Assembly (NCBI RefSeq): GCF_004014715.1
Contig: NZ_CP034835.1
Span: 4,432,251-4,496,250 of the forward strand
Direction of reading: 5' to 3'
Source of the DNA: Pseudoalteromonas sp. R3
GTDB lineage: Bacteria > Pseudomonadota > Gammaproteobacteria > Enterobacterales > Alteromonadaceae
DNA length: 64,000 nt
Part shown: in pieces, positions 17,225-25,054 of the stretch
How positions within the stretch are numbered: the stretch's first letter is position 1
Layout of the letters: each line of letters starts with the position of its first letter
Notes under the pieces: generated by a model
The model's database searches: none
Seen by the model: the letters and a program-made list of their open reading frames with translations, nothing else
What the model was told of the DNA's origin: nothing
Program-made: the position numbers and the translations under genes

Positions 17225-17335
17225 TTAAAATTCGTACTTGAAGCCGATTTCCCAGCCGTCTTTGGTTACTTTGCCGTAGACATAGCCACCAGCGCCATTG
17301 ATTGCATTCATTTGGATTGCGTTTAGTTCTTTCAT
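17225..17335 (-). CDS. Array precursor peptide, copy 3
   Basis: Encodes the same 36 residues as copy 1; spacer and ribosome site as in the other units. Confidence 0.88.
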   Translation of the reverse strand: MKELNAIQMNAINGAGGYVYGKVTKDGWEIGFKYEF

Positions 17336-17358
17336 GATCTTTATCCTTTCAGGGTCGA

Positions 17359-17469
17359 TTAAAATTCGTACTTGAAGCCGATTTCCCAGCCGTCTTTGGT
17401 TACTTTGCCGTAGACATAGCCACCAGCGCCATTAATTGCATTCATTTGGATTGCGTTTAGTTCTTTCAT
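17359..17469 (-). CDS. Array precursor peptide, copy 4
   Basis: Same protein as copy 1. One synonymous change (ATT for ATC in the AIN of the leader). Confidence 0.88.
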   Translation of the reverse strand: MKELNAIQMNAINGAGGYVYGKVTKDGWEIGFKYEF

Positions 17470-17492
17470 GATCTTTATCCTTTCAGGGTCGA

Positions 17493-17603
17493 TTAAAATT
17501 CGTACTTGAAGCCGATTTCCCAGCCGTCTTTGGTTACTTTGCCGTAGACATAGCCACCAGCGCCATTGATTGCATTCATTTGGATTGCGTTTAGTTCTTT
17601 CAT
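17493..17603 (-). CDS. Array precursor peptide, copy 5
   Basis: Same 36-residue protein as copy 1. Confidence 0.88.
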   Translation of the reverse strand: MKELNAIQMNAINGAGGYVYGKVTKDGWEIGFKYEF

Positions 17604-17626
17604 GATCTTTATCCTTTCAGGGTCGA

Positions 17627-17737
17627 TTAAAATTCGTACTTGAAGCCGATTTCCCAGCCGTCTTTGGTTACTTTGCCGTAGACATAGCCACCAGCGCCAT
17701 TGATTGCATTCATTTGGATTGCGTTTAGTTCTTTCAT
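17627..17737 (-). CDS. Array precursor peptide, copy 6
   Basis: Same 36-residue protein; its upstream spacer has the AAAGGACAAAG variant shared with copy 1, where the other units have AAAGGATAAAG. Confidence 0.88.
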   Translation of the reverse strand: MKELNAIQMNAINGAGGYVYGKVTKDGWEIGFKYEF

Positions 17738-17760
17738 GATCTTTGTCCTTTCAGGGTCGA

Positions 17761-17871
17761 TTAAAATTCGTACTTGAAGCCGATTTCCCAGCCGTCTTTG
17801 GTTACTTTGCCGTAGACATAGCCACCAGCGCCATTGATTGCATTCATTTGGATTGCGTTTAGTTCTTTCAT
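17761..17871 (-). CDS. Array precursor peptide, copy 7
   Basis: Same 36-residue protein as copy 1. Confidence 0.88.
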   Translation of the reverse strand: MKELNAIQMNAINGAGGYVYGKVTKDGWEIGFKYEF

Positions 17872-17894
17872 GATCTTTATCCTTTCAGGGTCGA

Positions 17895-18005
17895 TTAAAA
17901 TTCGTACTTGAAGCCGATTTCCCAGCCGTCTTTGGTTACTTTGCCGTAGACATAGCCACCAGCGCCATTGATTGCGTTCATTTGGATTGCGTTTAGTTCT
18001 TTCAT
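17895..18005 (-). CDS. Array precursor peptide, copy 8
   Basis: Same protein; AAC instead of AAT for the leader asparagine at residue 10 (also in copies 2 and 9). Confidence 0.88.
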   Translation of the reverse strand: MKELNAIQMNAINGAGGYVYGKVTKDGWEIGFKYEF

Positions 18006-18028
18006 GATCTTTATCCTTTCAGGGTCGA

Positions 18029-18139
18029 TTAAAATTCGTACTTGAAGCCGATTTCCCAGCCGTCTTTGGTTACTTTGCCGTAGACATAGCCACCAGCGCC
18101 ATTGATTGCGTTCATTTGGATTGCGTTTAGTTCTTTCAT
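18029..18139 (-). CDS. Array precursor peptide, copy 9
   Basis: Same 36-residue protein; AAC codon at residue 10 as in copy 8. Confidence 0.88.
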   Translation of the reverse strand: MKELNAIQMNAINGAGGYVYGKVTKDGWEIGFKYEF

Positions 18140-18162
18140 GATCTTTATCCTTTCAGGGTCGA

Positions 18163-18273
18163 TTAAAATTCGTACTTGAAGCCGATTTCCCAGCCGTCTT
18201 TGGTTACTTTGCCGTAGACATAGCCACCAGCGCCATTGATTGCATTCATTTGGATTGCGTTTAGTTCTTTCAT
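18163..18273 (-). CDS. Array precursor peptide, copy 10
   Basis: Same 36-residue protein as copy 1. Confidence 0.88.
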   Translation of the reverse strand: MKELNAIQMNAINGAGGYVYGKVTKDGWEIGFKYEF

Positions 18274-18296
18274 GATCTTTATCCTTTCAGGGTCGA

Positions 18297-18407
18297 TTAA
18301 AATTCGTACTTGAAGCCGATTTCCCAGCCGTCTTTGGTTACTTTGCCGTAGACATAGCCACCAGCGCCATTGATTGCATTCATTTGGATTGCGTTTAGTT
18401 CTTTCAT
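18297..18407 (-). CDS. Array precursor peptide, copy 11 (promoter-proximal)
   Basis: Same 36-residue protein. Its upstream sequence is unique (AAGGATTAA before two adjacent ATGs), so this is the edge of the amplification. An extra N-terminal Met from the ATG at 18410 is possible. Confidence 0.88.
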   Translation of the reverse strand: MKELNAIQMNAINGAGGYVYGKVTKDGWEIGFKYEF

Positions 18408-18433
18408 CATTTAATCCTTATATAAATATTTAA

Positions 18434-18535
18434 TTAATTAGATTTACAATCTTGGTGTTCGATAACATCACAGCTCATATCGATAAAAGGGTCACCTGCA
18501 CCAGAAACCAAGCTTGGATTATTAATAACTTTCAT
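18434..18535 (-). CDS. GA-type leader peptide precursor, two cysteines
   Basis: 33 residues: leader MKVINNPSLVSGA(G), then core DPFIDMSCDVIEHQDCKSN. Very acidic. AAGGAAAT lies just before the ATG. First different gene upstream of the array. Confidence 0.78.
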   Translation of the reverse strand: MKVINNPSLVSGAGDPFIDMSCDVIEHQDCKSN

Positions 18536-18552
18536 TTTATTTCCTTAAACTC

Positions 18553-18645
18553 TTATTTCAGGTTTTCAAGTTCACGTAATTCTTCAGCACAATGCTCACA
18601 CAAGCTTCCACCAAAAACAGCTGTCAGTTCTTTTATTTCTTTCAT
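18553..18645 (-). CDS. GG-leader peptide precursor, CxxC core
   Basis: 30 residues: leader MKEIKELTAVFGG, then core SLCEHCAEELRELENLK. The CEHC pair could bind metal or form a loop; the rest is an amphipathic helix. AGGAAAT precedes the ATG. Confidence 0.8.
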   Translation of the reverse strand: MKEIKELTAVFGGSLCEHCAEELRELENLK

Positions 18646-18655
18646 TTTTAATTTC

Positions 18656-18751
18656 CTATTTTTTGAAGAAAAGCTCAGGGTCACATGGGTCATCATATTC
18701 ACGGCCCGCACCAGTTACATTTTCTACTTCATACTTATTTAATTCGTTCAT
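18656..18751 (-). CDS. GA-type leader peptide precursor
   Basis: 31 residues: leader MNELNKYEVENVTGA(G), then core REYDDPCDPELFFKK. One cysteine. GAGGAAAT lies 5 bp before the ATG. Confidence 0.78.
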   Translation of the reverse strand: MNELNKYEVENVTGAGREYDDPCDPELFFKK

Positions 18752-18765
18752 TTTTATTTCCTCTA

Positions 18766-18858
18766 TTAGTTGGTATATTGATCGATATCAGGACACATAG
18801 GTACTTCTTCTTCACCACCAGCGATCAGAACCAGGTCTTTAGCATTTAGATTTTTCAT
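18766..18858 (-). CDS. GG-leader peptide precursor, first of the array operon
   Basis: 30 residues: leader MKNLNAKDLVLIAGG, then core EEEVPMCPDIDQYTN. AGGAAAAACT precedes the ATG. Promoter-proximal member of the series 18858 to 16841. Confidence 0.8.
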   Translation of the reverse strand: MKNLNAKDLVLIAGGEEEVPMCPDIDQYTN

Positions 18859-19367
18859 AGTTTTTCCTATTTTTATGTAACGGTCACAGTCGTTAATATC
18901 GGATTTTCATCTGTCTTCTTAAAGGCTTAACATCTAAAACGATAAAACCAGAGAGCAGAAAGAGGTTTGCAACATCCCAAAGCAACTTTAACTTAACAGT
19001 AAAATATGCTCTGGCTGTATTTCACAAACTCTATTTTTAAATTTTCATGGAGAACTCAAAGAATTTAAAAACCCAATTTAAAAACCCAATTTAAAAATAG
19101 AACTTTTAAATTAAAGAGAATATTAATCTCGCAAACCTTATTACAATTTTTGATTTAAGCTTATCTCCGCCAAGATTTAAGCTTGATTTATAAATTAACA
19201 CTCAAAAACAAAATGTCAACAGGTAATTTTAAAAATAAAAACAAAATTAATTTAAAATAAAAACAAAACAAAACAACAAGATAAGTGCACACCACAACCA
19301 AACTAGTCACAAAGCTCAACATGGGTGCACTTAAATATAATATAAAAAATTATTATAATGACTTATG
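18859..19367. other. AT-rich region between exporter gene and precursor array; probable promoter
   Basis: About 510 bp, strongly A+T rich from 19020 on, with a direct repeat of TTTAAAAACCCAA near 19064-19095 and a TGGCGG inverted-repeat element at 19165-19174. No gene. The minus-strand promoter for the precursor operon should lie here. Confidence 0.5.
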
Positions 19368-21578
19368 CTAAGCCATATTAAACTCACTCGTCTCACCTGT
19401 TTCAGTATATGGAGTGCTATCTATACACAAGGATACATCTGCAGACTTAGGCCGCCTCAGACTAATATCCGGCTTATCTACCGCAACAGCCTGCCCATAT
19501 CTCAACTCGATGACACGATCTGCACTGGCAATGGTTTCAGGCCTGTGCGCTATGATTATTCGGGTAATATCCAGATTCTTAACCGCTTCATTGACTGAGA
19601 ACTCGAGCTTGGTATCCAAATTACTGGTGGCTTCATCCATAAATAGAATCTTAGGTTTTCGATACAATGCCCTGGCCAACAAGAGCCGCTGGATCTGCCC
19701 TCCAGACAAGGCTGCGCCCATATCCCCCACCAGAGTGTTATACCCCATAGTCATCGACATAATATCCTTGTCGATGGCAGCAACCTGAGCCGCCCATTCG
19801 ACTTTTCGCATATCCAGGTCAGGGTCAAAAAACGAGATGTTATCGGCGATGGAGCCTGACAATAACTGGTCGTCCTGCATCACAGCCGCGATCTGGGAGC
19901 GATATTTTGATAACCCTATCTGCTTGATGTCGATCCCATCAACAAGTACCTTGCCCGCTTCGGGTTCAAATAAGCCCAGCATGATTTTGGCAAGCGTCGT
20001 TTTACCACAGCCGGACGGGCCGACTATCGCGATGGATTCACCAGCCTCAATGGTAAGGTCCAGGTTTTTAAACACAGGTGCTTCTTTGCTGTTATAGCGA
20101 TAAGTGACATCCTGAAGTGTAAGCGCTCCGGTCAATTCACCACAGCTGGCTTTACCCTGCATATGATCTTCTTTATCGGTCAGTGAAATGTCAGCAAGTC
20201 GATTAAAGTGCAGACTTAGCATCTTAAACTCGATAAGCTTTTCGATAAGAGACGCCATTTTCTCCACAAACTGACGTTTATATGCCATGAAAGCGAATAA
20301 CATCCCGACAGTCAGATCGCCTTCCATAACCAGCATTGCAGCAAAGTAGACCACCAGCACATTTTCAAATCCAAAGATCACCTTATTGATTGCTTCATAA
20401 CCGATGTTCAAATGGCCCACCCGGATCCCGGCATTCAGACTGTCCGCGTATTTGTTATGCCAGACACTCTGTCTTTGCACTTCGCGGCCAAACAACTTAA
20501 TGGTTTGGATACCACGTACCGTTTCCATGAAGTTAGACTGCTCTTTGGCCTGATTTACGATGACTTCTTCCGACATACGTCGTAACGGTCTGTACATGGC
20601 AATGCGTATGACGGCATACACTGCGGTAGCAACAAGTACCACGGCACTCAATTTAGGGCTGTAAACAAAAATCATGATCAAGGTAGCAATGGCCATAACA
20701 CCATCGATTAAGGCTTCGATCACGCCTTTGGTCAGGAGCTCTTTTACCTGTTGTAAAGAGCCAAAGCGTGACACCACATCACCAATATGACGCTTTTCAA
20801 AATATTGCAGCGGCAAACGGATAAGGTGATGGAACAGATTCGCACCAAGCTGAATACTCATGAGGTTACCAAAGTGCAGCAGTAATACGCTCCGTACCGC
20901 GCCGGTCACCATTTCTATGAGCATCAACAAGCCAAATCCCACGGCTAAAATAGCCAATAAGTTTTGGTCAAAGCTCAGAATGACCTCGTCAACAACCAGT
21001 TGCATATAGTATGGACTGGCGATGGCGAAAGCCTGCAAGAGTAAGGACAAAACAAACACTTTACCCAGTGTGGATTTAAGGCCAGTCACTTTGCTCCAAA
21101 AATCGGATAACTTAAGGTTTACCCGGGTATCTTCAGACTTAAACTCCTCGGTTGGACTCAGCTCCAGTGCCACACCGGTGAAGTGTTTCGAGAACTCATC
21201 CATGGCGTATTTGCGATGGCCTAAACCTGGATCGTGTATTTCAACACTGTGTTTAGTCACCTTTTTAAGTACAACAAAGTGGTTCATATCCCAGTGTAAA
21301 ATACAGGGGGTTTTTAATTGCGGCAGATGTTCTAAATCTAACCGCAGTGCCCGTGAACTTAGTTTCAGCTTGTCTGCAATTTGCATTAGCTCTTCTAAGT
21401 TCGCCCCTTTCAATGAGATTTCATGGGTTTGGCGCAACGTCGTCAGATCTGTTTTGTATCCGTGATAAGCAGCAACCATTGCCAGGCTGGCAAGCCCGCA
21501 TTCCGCCGCCTCGGTTTGCAATATAACAGGCAGCCTTTTGGCAGCGCTAAACCGGAGTAAGTGCATTGGATTTTCCAT
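19368..21578 (-). CDS. Peptidase-containing ABC exporter (C39 family, PCAT/bacteriocin type)
   Basis: A 736-residue inner-membrane transporter with an N-terminal C39 cysteine protease. The catalytic triad is visible: Cys27 (in AAECGLA, with the oxyanion Gln21), His100 (WDMNHFVVL) and Asp116 (IHDPG). Six membrane helices follow (about 165-440), then the ATPase: Walker A GPSGCGKTT, signature LSGGQIQRLLLARAL, Walker B ILFMDEATSNLD. It would cleave leaders after GG or GA and export the cores. The start at 21578 has AAAGGAG 8 bp upstream and overlaps the HlyD stop (TGATG), so the two are coupled. The 32 precursor genes at 10-18.9 kb lie downstream and are its likely clients. Confidence 0.95.
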   Translation of the reverse strand: MENPMHLLRFSAAKRLPVILQTEAAECGLASLAMVAAYHGYKTDLTTLRQTHEISLKGANLEELMQIADKLKLSSRALRLDLEHLPQLKTPCILHWDMNHFVVLKKVTKHSVEIHDPGLGHRKYAMDEFSKHFTGVALELSPTEEFKSEDTRVNLKLSDFWSKVTGLKSTLGKVFVLSLLLQAFAIASPYYMQLVVDEVILSFDQNLLAILAVGFGLLMLIEMVTGAVRSVLLLHFGNLMSIQLGANLFHHLIRLPLQYFEKRHIGDVVSRFGSLQQVKELLTKGVIEALIDGVMAIATLIMIFVYSPKLSAVVLVATAVYAVIRIAMYRPLRRMSEEVIVNQAKEQSNFMETVRGIQTIKLFGREVQRQSVWHNKYADSLNAGIRVGHLNIGYEAINKVIFGFENVLVVYFAAMLVMEGDLTVGMLFAFMAYKRQFVEKMASLIEKLIEFKMLSLHFNRLADISLTDKEDHMQGKASCGELTGALTLQDVTYRYNSKEAPVFKNLDLTIEAGESIAIVGPSGCGKTTLAKIMLGLFEPEAGKVLVDGIDIKQIGLSKYRSQIAAVMQDDQLLSGSIADNISFFDPDLDMRKVEWAAQVAAIDKDIMSMTMGYNTLVGDMGAALSGGQIQRLLLARALYRKPKILFMDEATSNLDTKLEFSVNEAVKNLDITRIIIAHRPETIASADRVIELRYGQAVAVDKPDISLRRPKSADVSLCIDSTPYTETGETSEFNMA

Positions 21579-22870
21579 CAGATTGCTCCTTTAATGCTGT
21601 AAAGAGGTTCAAATAACCATTCAAACAAGGTGCGTTTATCAACCATAATATCGGCTTCCAGTAACATCCCAGCCTGCAGAGGAACAGACGCACCATAGGC
21701 GTGGGCATGCTGTGCTTTGAGTGAGACAACCACCTGATAAGCCGGCTCTGCGAGTGTCACAGGCAAACTTGTCTCATTTGGAAGTAAAATTGACTTTGAG
21801 ACGCTCGAAATCGTACCTTCATAGATACCAAACCGGGCATAGGGAAAGGCCTGATAACGGATCCGCGTATTTTGCCCTTCCTGTACAAAACCAAATGCGC
21901 GGGATGGCACCAACAGCACAGCTTCCAGCGCCGCATTTTCCGGAAGTACCGTCATTAAAGGGCTGGTGCTCTGTGCAATCATACCTGGTTTAACCATCAG
22001 ACTGCTGACCCGACCACTTCTATGGCTACGCACATCGTAACTTTGCTGTGCACTGGCCTGGGTGATTTGCTGATTAATATCGGCAAGCTGAGTTCTCAGC
22101 TGTGCTTCTGTTTTCTGTAAAGTCAGCGGCAGTTGCTGACGCTCCAGACGCAGCTGGCTGAGGGACTCTTGTTGGCTCAATACCCGCCCTTCCAGATCTT
22201 CCGCTTGCTGCTGCAAAACCAACATGGCATCGCGGACACTTTCAACATCAGATTGAGAGACAAAGTCTTTCTCAATCAATGCCAGCGTATCCCGATAGCG
22301 CTTTTCGCTGAGCTCGACACGTTGAGTAAGCAATTCATGTTGCTTTTTAGTCTGTGCAAGCTGAAATGCCGTGTTATTGATCTGAGAGTCCAGCTTCTCC
22401 TGACTGACTTTCGCCAGCTGCGTCTGATTCTCTATATTTTTCTTTACCAAATCCTTTTGTTTAATGAGTTCCGTTAAAATCGCTTCATTCATATCGCTGC
22501 CAGAGGTCAGGATCCGCTCCATTCTTACCCGCACAAGCACTTGGCCTTTTTCGACCTTTTGCCCTTCTTCGACATAAACTTCATCAATGACGCCCTGACC
22601 TAAAGGATACACCTTGCTCAGTCCATCTGTTGGCCTCAGATAACCTGAAACGATCTCTTTCCTGTGGTACTCACCCACCACCAGATAAGTGATGCCAATC
22701 AATACTGTCGCCAGAATTACCAACAGGATCCAGTTGAAAGACATATGTGTCGCAATGGATACCTCGCCATCTAACTTCTGCCCCTGGTGTTCAATGGCTT
22801 CTTTTCTGAATAACCCCGACATAATTATTCCGCTCCACCAGGAAACGTAGACGTCGAGAAAATTCGCCAC
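21578..22870 (-). CDS. HlyD-family secretion adaptor
   Basis: 430 residues: one N-terminal membrane helix (about 48-68, WILLVILATVLIGITYLVV), split lipoyl half-motifs (GVIDEVYVEEGQKVEKGQVL and YDVRSHRSGRVSSLMVKPG), a long coiled coil (about 125-270, rich in Gln and Leu heptads), and a C-terminal barrel. It would link the C39 exporter to an outer-membrane channel, for which no gene is present here. It overlaps both neighbours, the exporter start and the NTF2-like gene end. Confidence 0.92.
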   Translation of the reverse strand: MANFLDVYVSWWSGIIMSGLFRKEAIEHQGQKLDGEVSIATHMSFNWILLVILATVLIGITYLVVGEYHRKEIVSGYLRPTDGLSKVYPLGQGVIDEVYVEEGQKVEKGQVLVRVRMERILTSGSDMNEAILTELIKQKDLVKKNIENQTQLAKVSQEKLDSQINNTAFQLAQTKKQHELLTQRVELSEKRYRDTLALIEKDFVSQSDVESVRDAMLVLQQQAEDLEGRVLSQQESLSQLRLERQQLPLTLQKTEAQLRTQLADINQQITQASAQQSYDVRSHRSGRVSSLMVKPGMIAQSTSPLMTVLPENAALEAVLLVPSRAFGFVQEGQNTRIRYQAFPYARFGIYEGTISSVSKSILLPNETSLPVTLAEPAYQVVVSLKAQHAHAYGASVPLQAGMLLEADIMVDKRTLFEWLFEPLYSIKGAI

Positions 22871-23166
22871 TGACCACCTTCTTTAGCCAATGAATGAATA
22901 TTTTCAGAGCGTTTATCAAGAGCCTGCCCTTCTTTTTCTCCCTCAATGGTCATCACGTCCCGTACTATTAGCAAGTCGTCACGTTTAGCAAGTAGCTCTA
23001 CATTACGCAGTGTCATTTTAAAGCTCAGTTGCTTACGCATACTTTCAAACTGGGACTTAGCACCGGCCATCACACCCGCACCGGTATGATAGAATGGCTC
23101 CAGGTCGTCGAGATTGCCCGAACAAATGATTTCGTAATAACGCTCAAAGAACTCTTTTAATGTCAT
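22825..23166 (-). CDS. NTF2/SnoaL-like small protein, first gene of the exporter operon
   Basis: 113 residues from MTLKEFFERYYEIICSGNLD (GGAG 9 bp upstream); longer versions from 23181 or from a TTG are possible. The pattern of an N-terminal helix pair, 'LEPFYHTGAGVMAG' and later strands ending in QWRIFSTSTFP is that of NTF2/SnoaL folds. These bind small ligands or peptides, or act as enzymes. No catalytic set can be named. It overlaps the HlyD gene by 46 bp, so it belongs to the export unit. A role in binding or modifying precursors is a guess. Confidence 0.7.
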   Translation of the reverse strand: MTLKEFFERYYEIICSGNLDDLEPFYHTGAGVMAGAKSQFESMRKQLSFKMTLRNVELLAKRDDLLIVRDVMTIEGEKEGQALDKRSENIHSLAKEGGQWRIFSTSTFPGGAE

Positions 23167-24100
23167 CGGGTATCGCTCCATTTCATTCAATTCTGATGTC
23201 AGTACCGCCAAACTCTTATGGTGGCGCTGCTTGTGTTGAGCTCATAGTGCGATACAAAAATGTAGAACACAAATTCACTAAAAAAAGAATTTATTCAAAA
23301 ATTACAACAGTTTATATACAATCATTACTACGATATAAGTGACTACTTCGAGTAACATTGTATTTTTCGCGTGCCTGTGAAAGGGCGATTTATAGTAGCG
23401 TGACGTAACTCAGTCACTCTTCACCCGTCACACAACCCAGTGTTATTCCTTGTAGCGACTTTGACACTAGTCCTGTACAGCTAAATCAGAAATTCTATGT
23501 AGCTCGCCATCCATCATTGCTCATTGCATGTGAGAGGTTTGGTATTCAGCAACAATGTTAATCAGTCGAATACTGCTTGTACCCGTTTATATAGAGCGTT
23601 AACGCCCTGAGAGTGACAGAATATGAAGTTTGGTGATAAATGCAGGAGTAATAAAAGTGGATACCGGATCATATCGCAGAACAAAAAGGCTGTACTGATA
23701 CACTGCAGGCGAACAGACCTTACTGAACGAATACCTAAACTGGCTAGCGGCGAAAAAGAGGGTGGATTCTATATGACGTATCGCTGCACAAAAGAAGGTG
23801 GACGCCACAGAGGTGTGAGCGCATTGATGTGGATTGCTTAGGTCTATCGATGGTCTGTTGAGTACAAACCGTATGCAGGGCTGAAACTGAGGATCTTGCA
23901 CTTAAGCCTGCCGAAACAAAAGCTAGCTCATATAAATCAAAGAGATAGAATAGGTGCCCGAGAGCATGAACGATAGCCAAAATCAGCTATTGTTTTTTTA
24001 AATCTTCCGCTGTAGTATGGAATTTCCTTATTACATCTGCATTTCTCGCATATGTATGCCCGAGGCACCGCCATGCTTAGGGCAATTTCACATAACTTTA
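23167..24100. other. Intergenic stretch, probable promoter and remnant sequence
   Basis: About 930 bp. 23240-23340 is AT-rich and may hold the exporter operon's promoter. Frames at 23599-23980 have no recognisable domain. The 23697-23790 segment reads like coding sequence in a frame that soon stops, so a decayed gene is possible. Confidence 0.35.
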
Positions 24101-24643
24101 TCATGAATCATGACAATACTCCTGACTTGTAAATAGCTTGGTATTTGATACCGCCTGAAGCGAGCTGCTCACCCTGCTTACATGCTCATTCAATTGTACT
24201 GTGACGAAGAGCCTGTCGCGGCTTTCGTAACTCACCTTGACTTTGAATGCACGTCCGGAGTCACATAACCAGAGTATTTTAGGGACATTTGTAAGTTGAT
24301 TATCGAGCTTAAATACACCCAACAATGTTGGAGACATTAATTTAGCCAATAGATCCCCTTTTGACACATGAGTGCCAAGCTTAAGCTCTTTGACAATCCC
24401 TTGTGCGCCATTTGTAATCGTTTTAGTTTGCTTGTGCTCAGTTTCCTGATAACTCAACAACGGTTCCCCTTCAAGCTTTAGTTCACCAATTTCCGTTAGG
24501 TGCTGTAATGCTTCACCATTCGAGGTGGCAAAGTGATACTGGTTTGCCGGAGCACTTACGCTCAGCTCGCCAACTAAGCTTTGTGGGGATACCATCATTG
24601 GCAACACTGCAATGGCCCCTAATTGTAAACCAACAAGTTTCAT
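24101..24643 (-). CDS. Small periplasmic lipoyl/biotinyl-like protein, paralogue of the gene at 5832
   Basis: 180 residues: N-terminal hydrophobic signal-like segment (MKLVGLQLGAIAVLPMMV) and a lipoyl-like body with 'GAQGIVKELKLGTHVSKGDLLAKL'. The half-motif 'V..G..V..GD.L' is that of HlyD lipoyl domains. Two cysteines (WLCDSG, EYCHDS) match those of the paralogue at 5832 (WLCDQ, HTCLA). AAGGAATTGA is just before the ATG. It ends the minus-strand series that starts with the four precursors at 25397-24676. Confidence 0.65.
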   Translation of the reverse strand: MKLVGLQLGAIAVLPMMVSPQSLVGELSVSAPANQYHFATSNGEALQHLTEIGELKLEGEPLLSYQETEHKQTKTITNGAQGIVKELKLGTHVSKGDLLAKLMSPTLLGVFKLDNQLTNVPKILWLCDSGRAFKVKVSYESRDRLFVTVQLNEHVSRVSSSLQAVSNTKLFTSQEYCHDS

Positions 24644-24675
24644 TCAATTCCTTTTTCAGTTCTATTAAATGTGTA

Positions 24676-24825
24676 TCAATTTAACTCCATTGGCCAGCCT
24701 GTCGGTCTGACAATGGAGTCTTTCGGTAGTGCGTTTGCTCCTGCCACATGCACAGTCGCAGCCGGATCCAGTTGATTTTGATCATTCAGGCTTTTCAGTG
24801 ATTTTTTATTTACTGTGAATTTCAT
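24676..24825 (-). CDS. VAGA-leader peptide precursor, paralogue 1 of 4
   Basis: 49 residues: leader MKFTVNKKSLKSLNDQNQLD then PAATVHVAGA, core NALPKDSIVRPTGWPMELN. Most divergent core end of the four. AAGGTGAGTAGACA precedes the ATG. Confidence 0.82.
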   Translation of the reverse strand: MKFTVNKKSLKSLNDQNQLDPAATVHVAGANALPKDSIVRPTGWPMELN

Positions 24826-24861
24826 TGTCTACTCACCTTATTCGTCTGTTGATATAATGTA

Positions 24862-25002
24862 TTAAGCGGGCCAGCCTGTCGGTCTGACAATCGAATCTTT
24901 CGGCAGAGAATGAGCTCCGGCCACATGTGCGGTGACTGCCGGATCAAGTTGATTTTGATTATTCAGCTTTTTCAGTGTTTTTTTATTTACTGTGAATTTC
25001 AT
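24862..25002 (-). CDS. VAGA-leader peptide precursor, paralogue 2 of 4
   Basis: 46 residues: leader MKFTVNKKTLKKLNNQNQLD then PAVTAHVAGA, core HSLPKDSIVRPTGWPA. Core without Cys, Ser or Thr clusters; the PTGWP end is invariant in the family. Confidence 0.82.
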   Translation of the reverse strand: MKFTVNKKTLKKLNNQNQLDPAVTAHVAGAHSLPKDSIVRPTGWPA

Positions 25003-25054
25003 TGTCTACTCACCTTATTCGTCTGTTGATGTGTTATCCATGCCATGTATTTAA

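Larger units (their letters stand above)
16957..18410 (-). repeat. Tandem array of eleven 134-bp units, each one precursor gene
   Basis: Stop codons recur every 134 bp at 16957, 17091, 17225, 17359, 17493, 17627, 17761, 17895, 18029, 18163 and 18297. Each unit has a 111-bp gene and a 23-bp spacer with the ribosome site AAAGGA. I find only a handful of base differences among the units. All but one encode the same 36-residue protein; the 17091 copy has Thr at residue 6 in place of Ala. The copies must have spread by unequal crossing-over or be kept identical by conversion. Confidence 0.97.

Noticed and set aside
16957..18410. Ice-binding or adhesin-type repeat protein
   Set aside because: Each unit has its own start, stop and ribosome site, so these are separate small genes and not one repeat protein.
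23599..23980. Possible transposase or gene fragments
   Set aside because: No terminal repeats or recognisable catalytic text; frames are short and broken.
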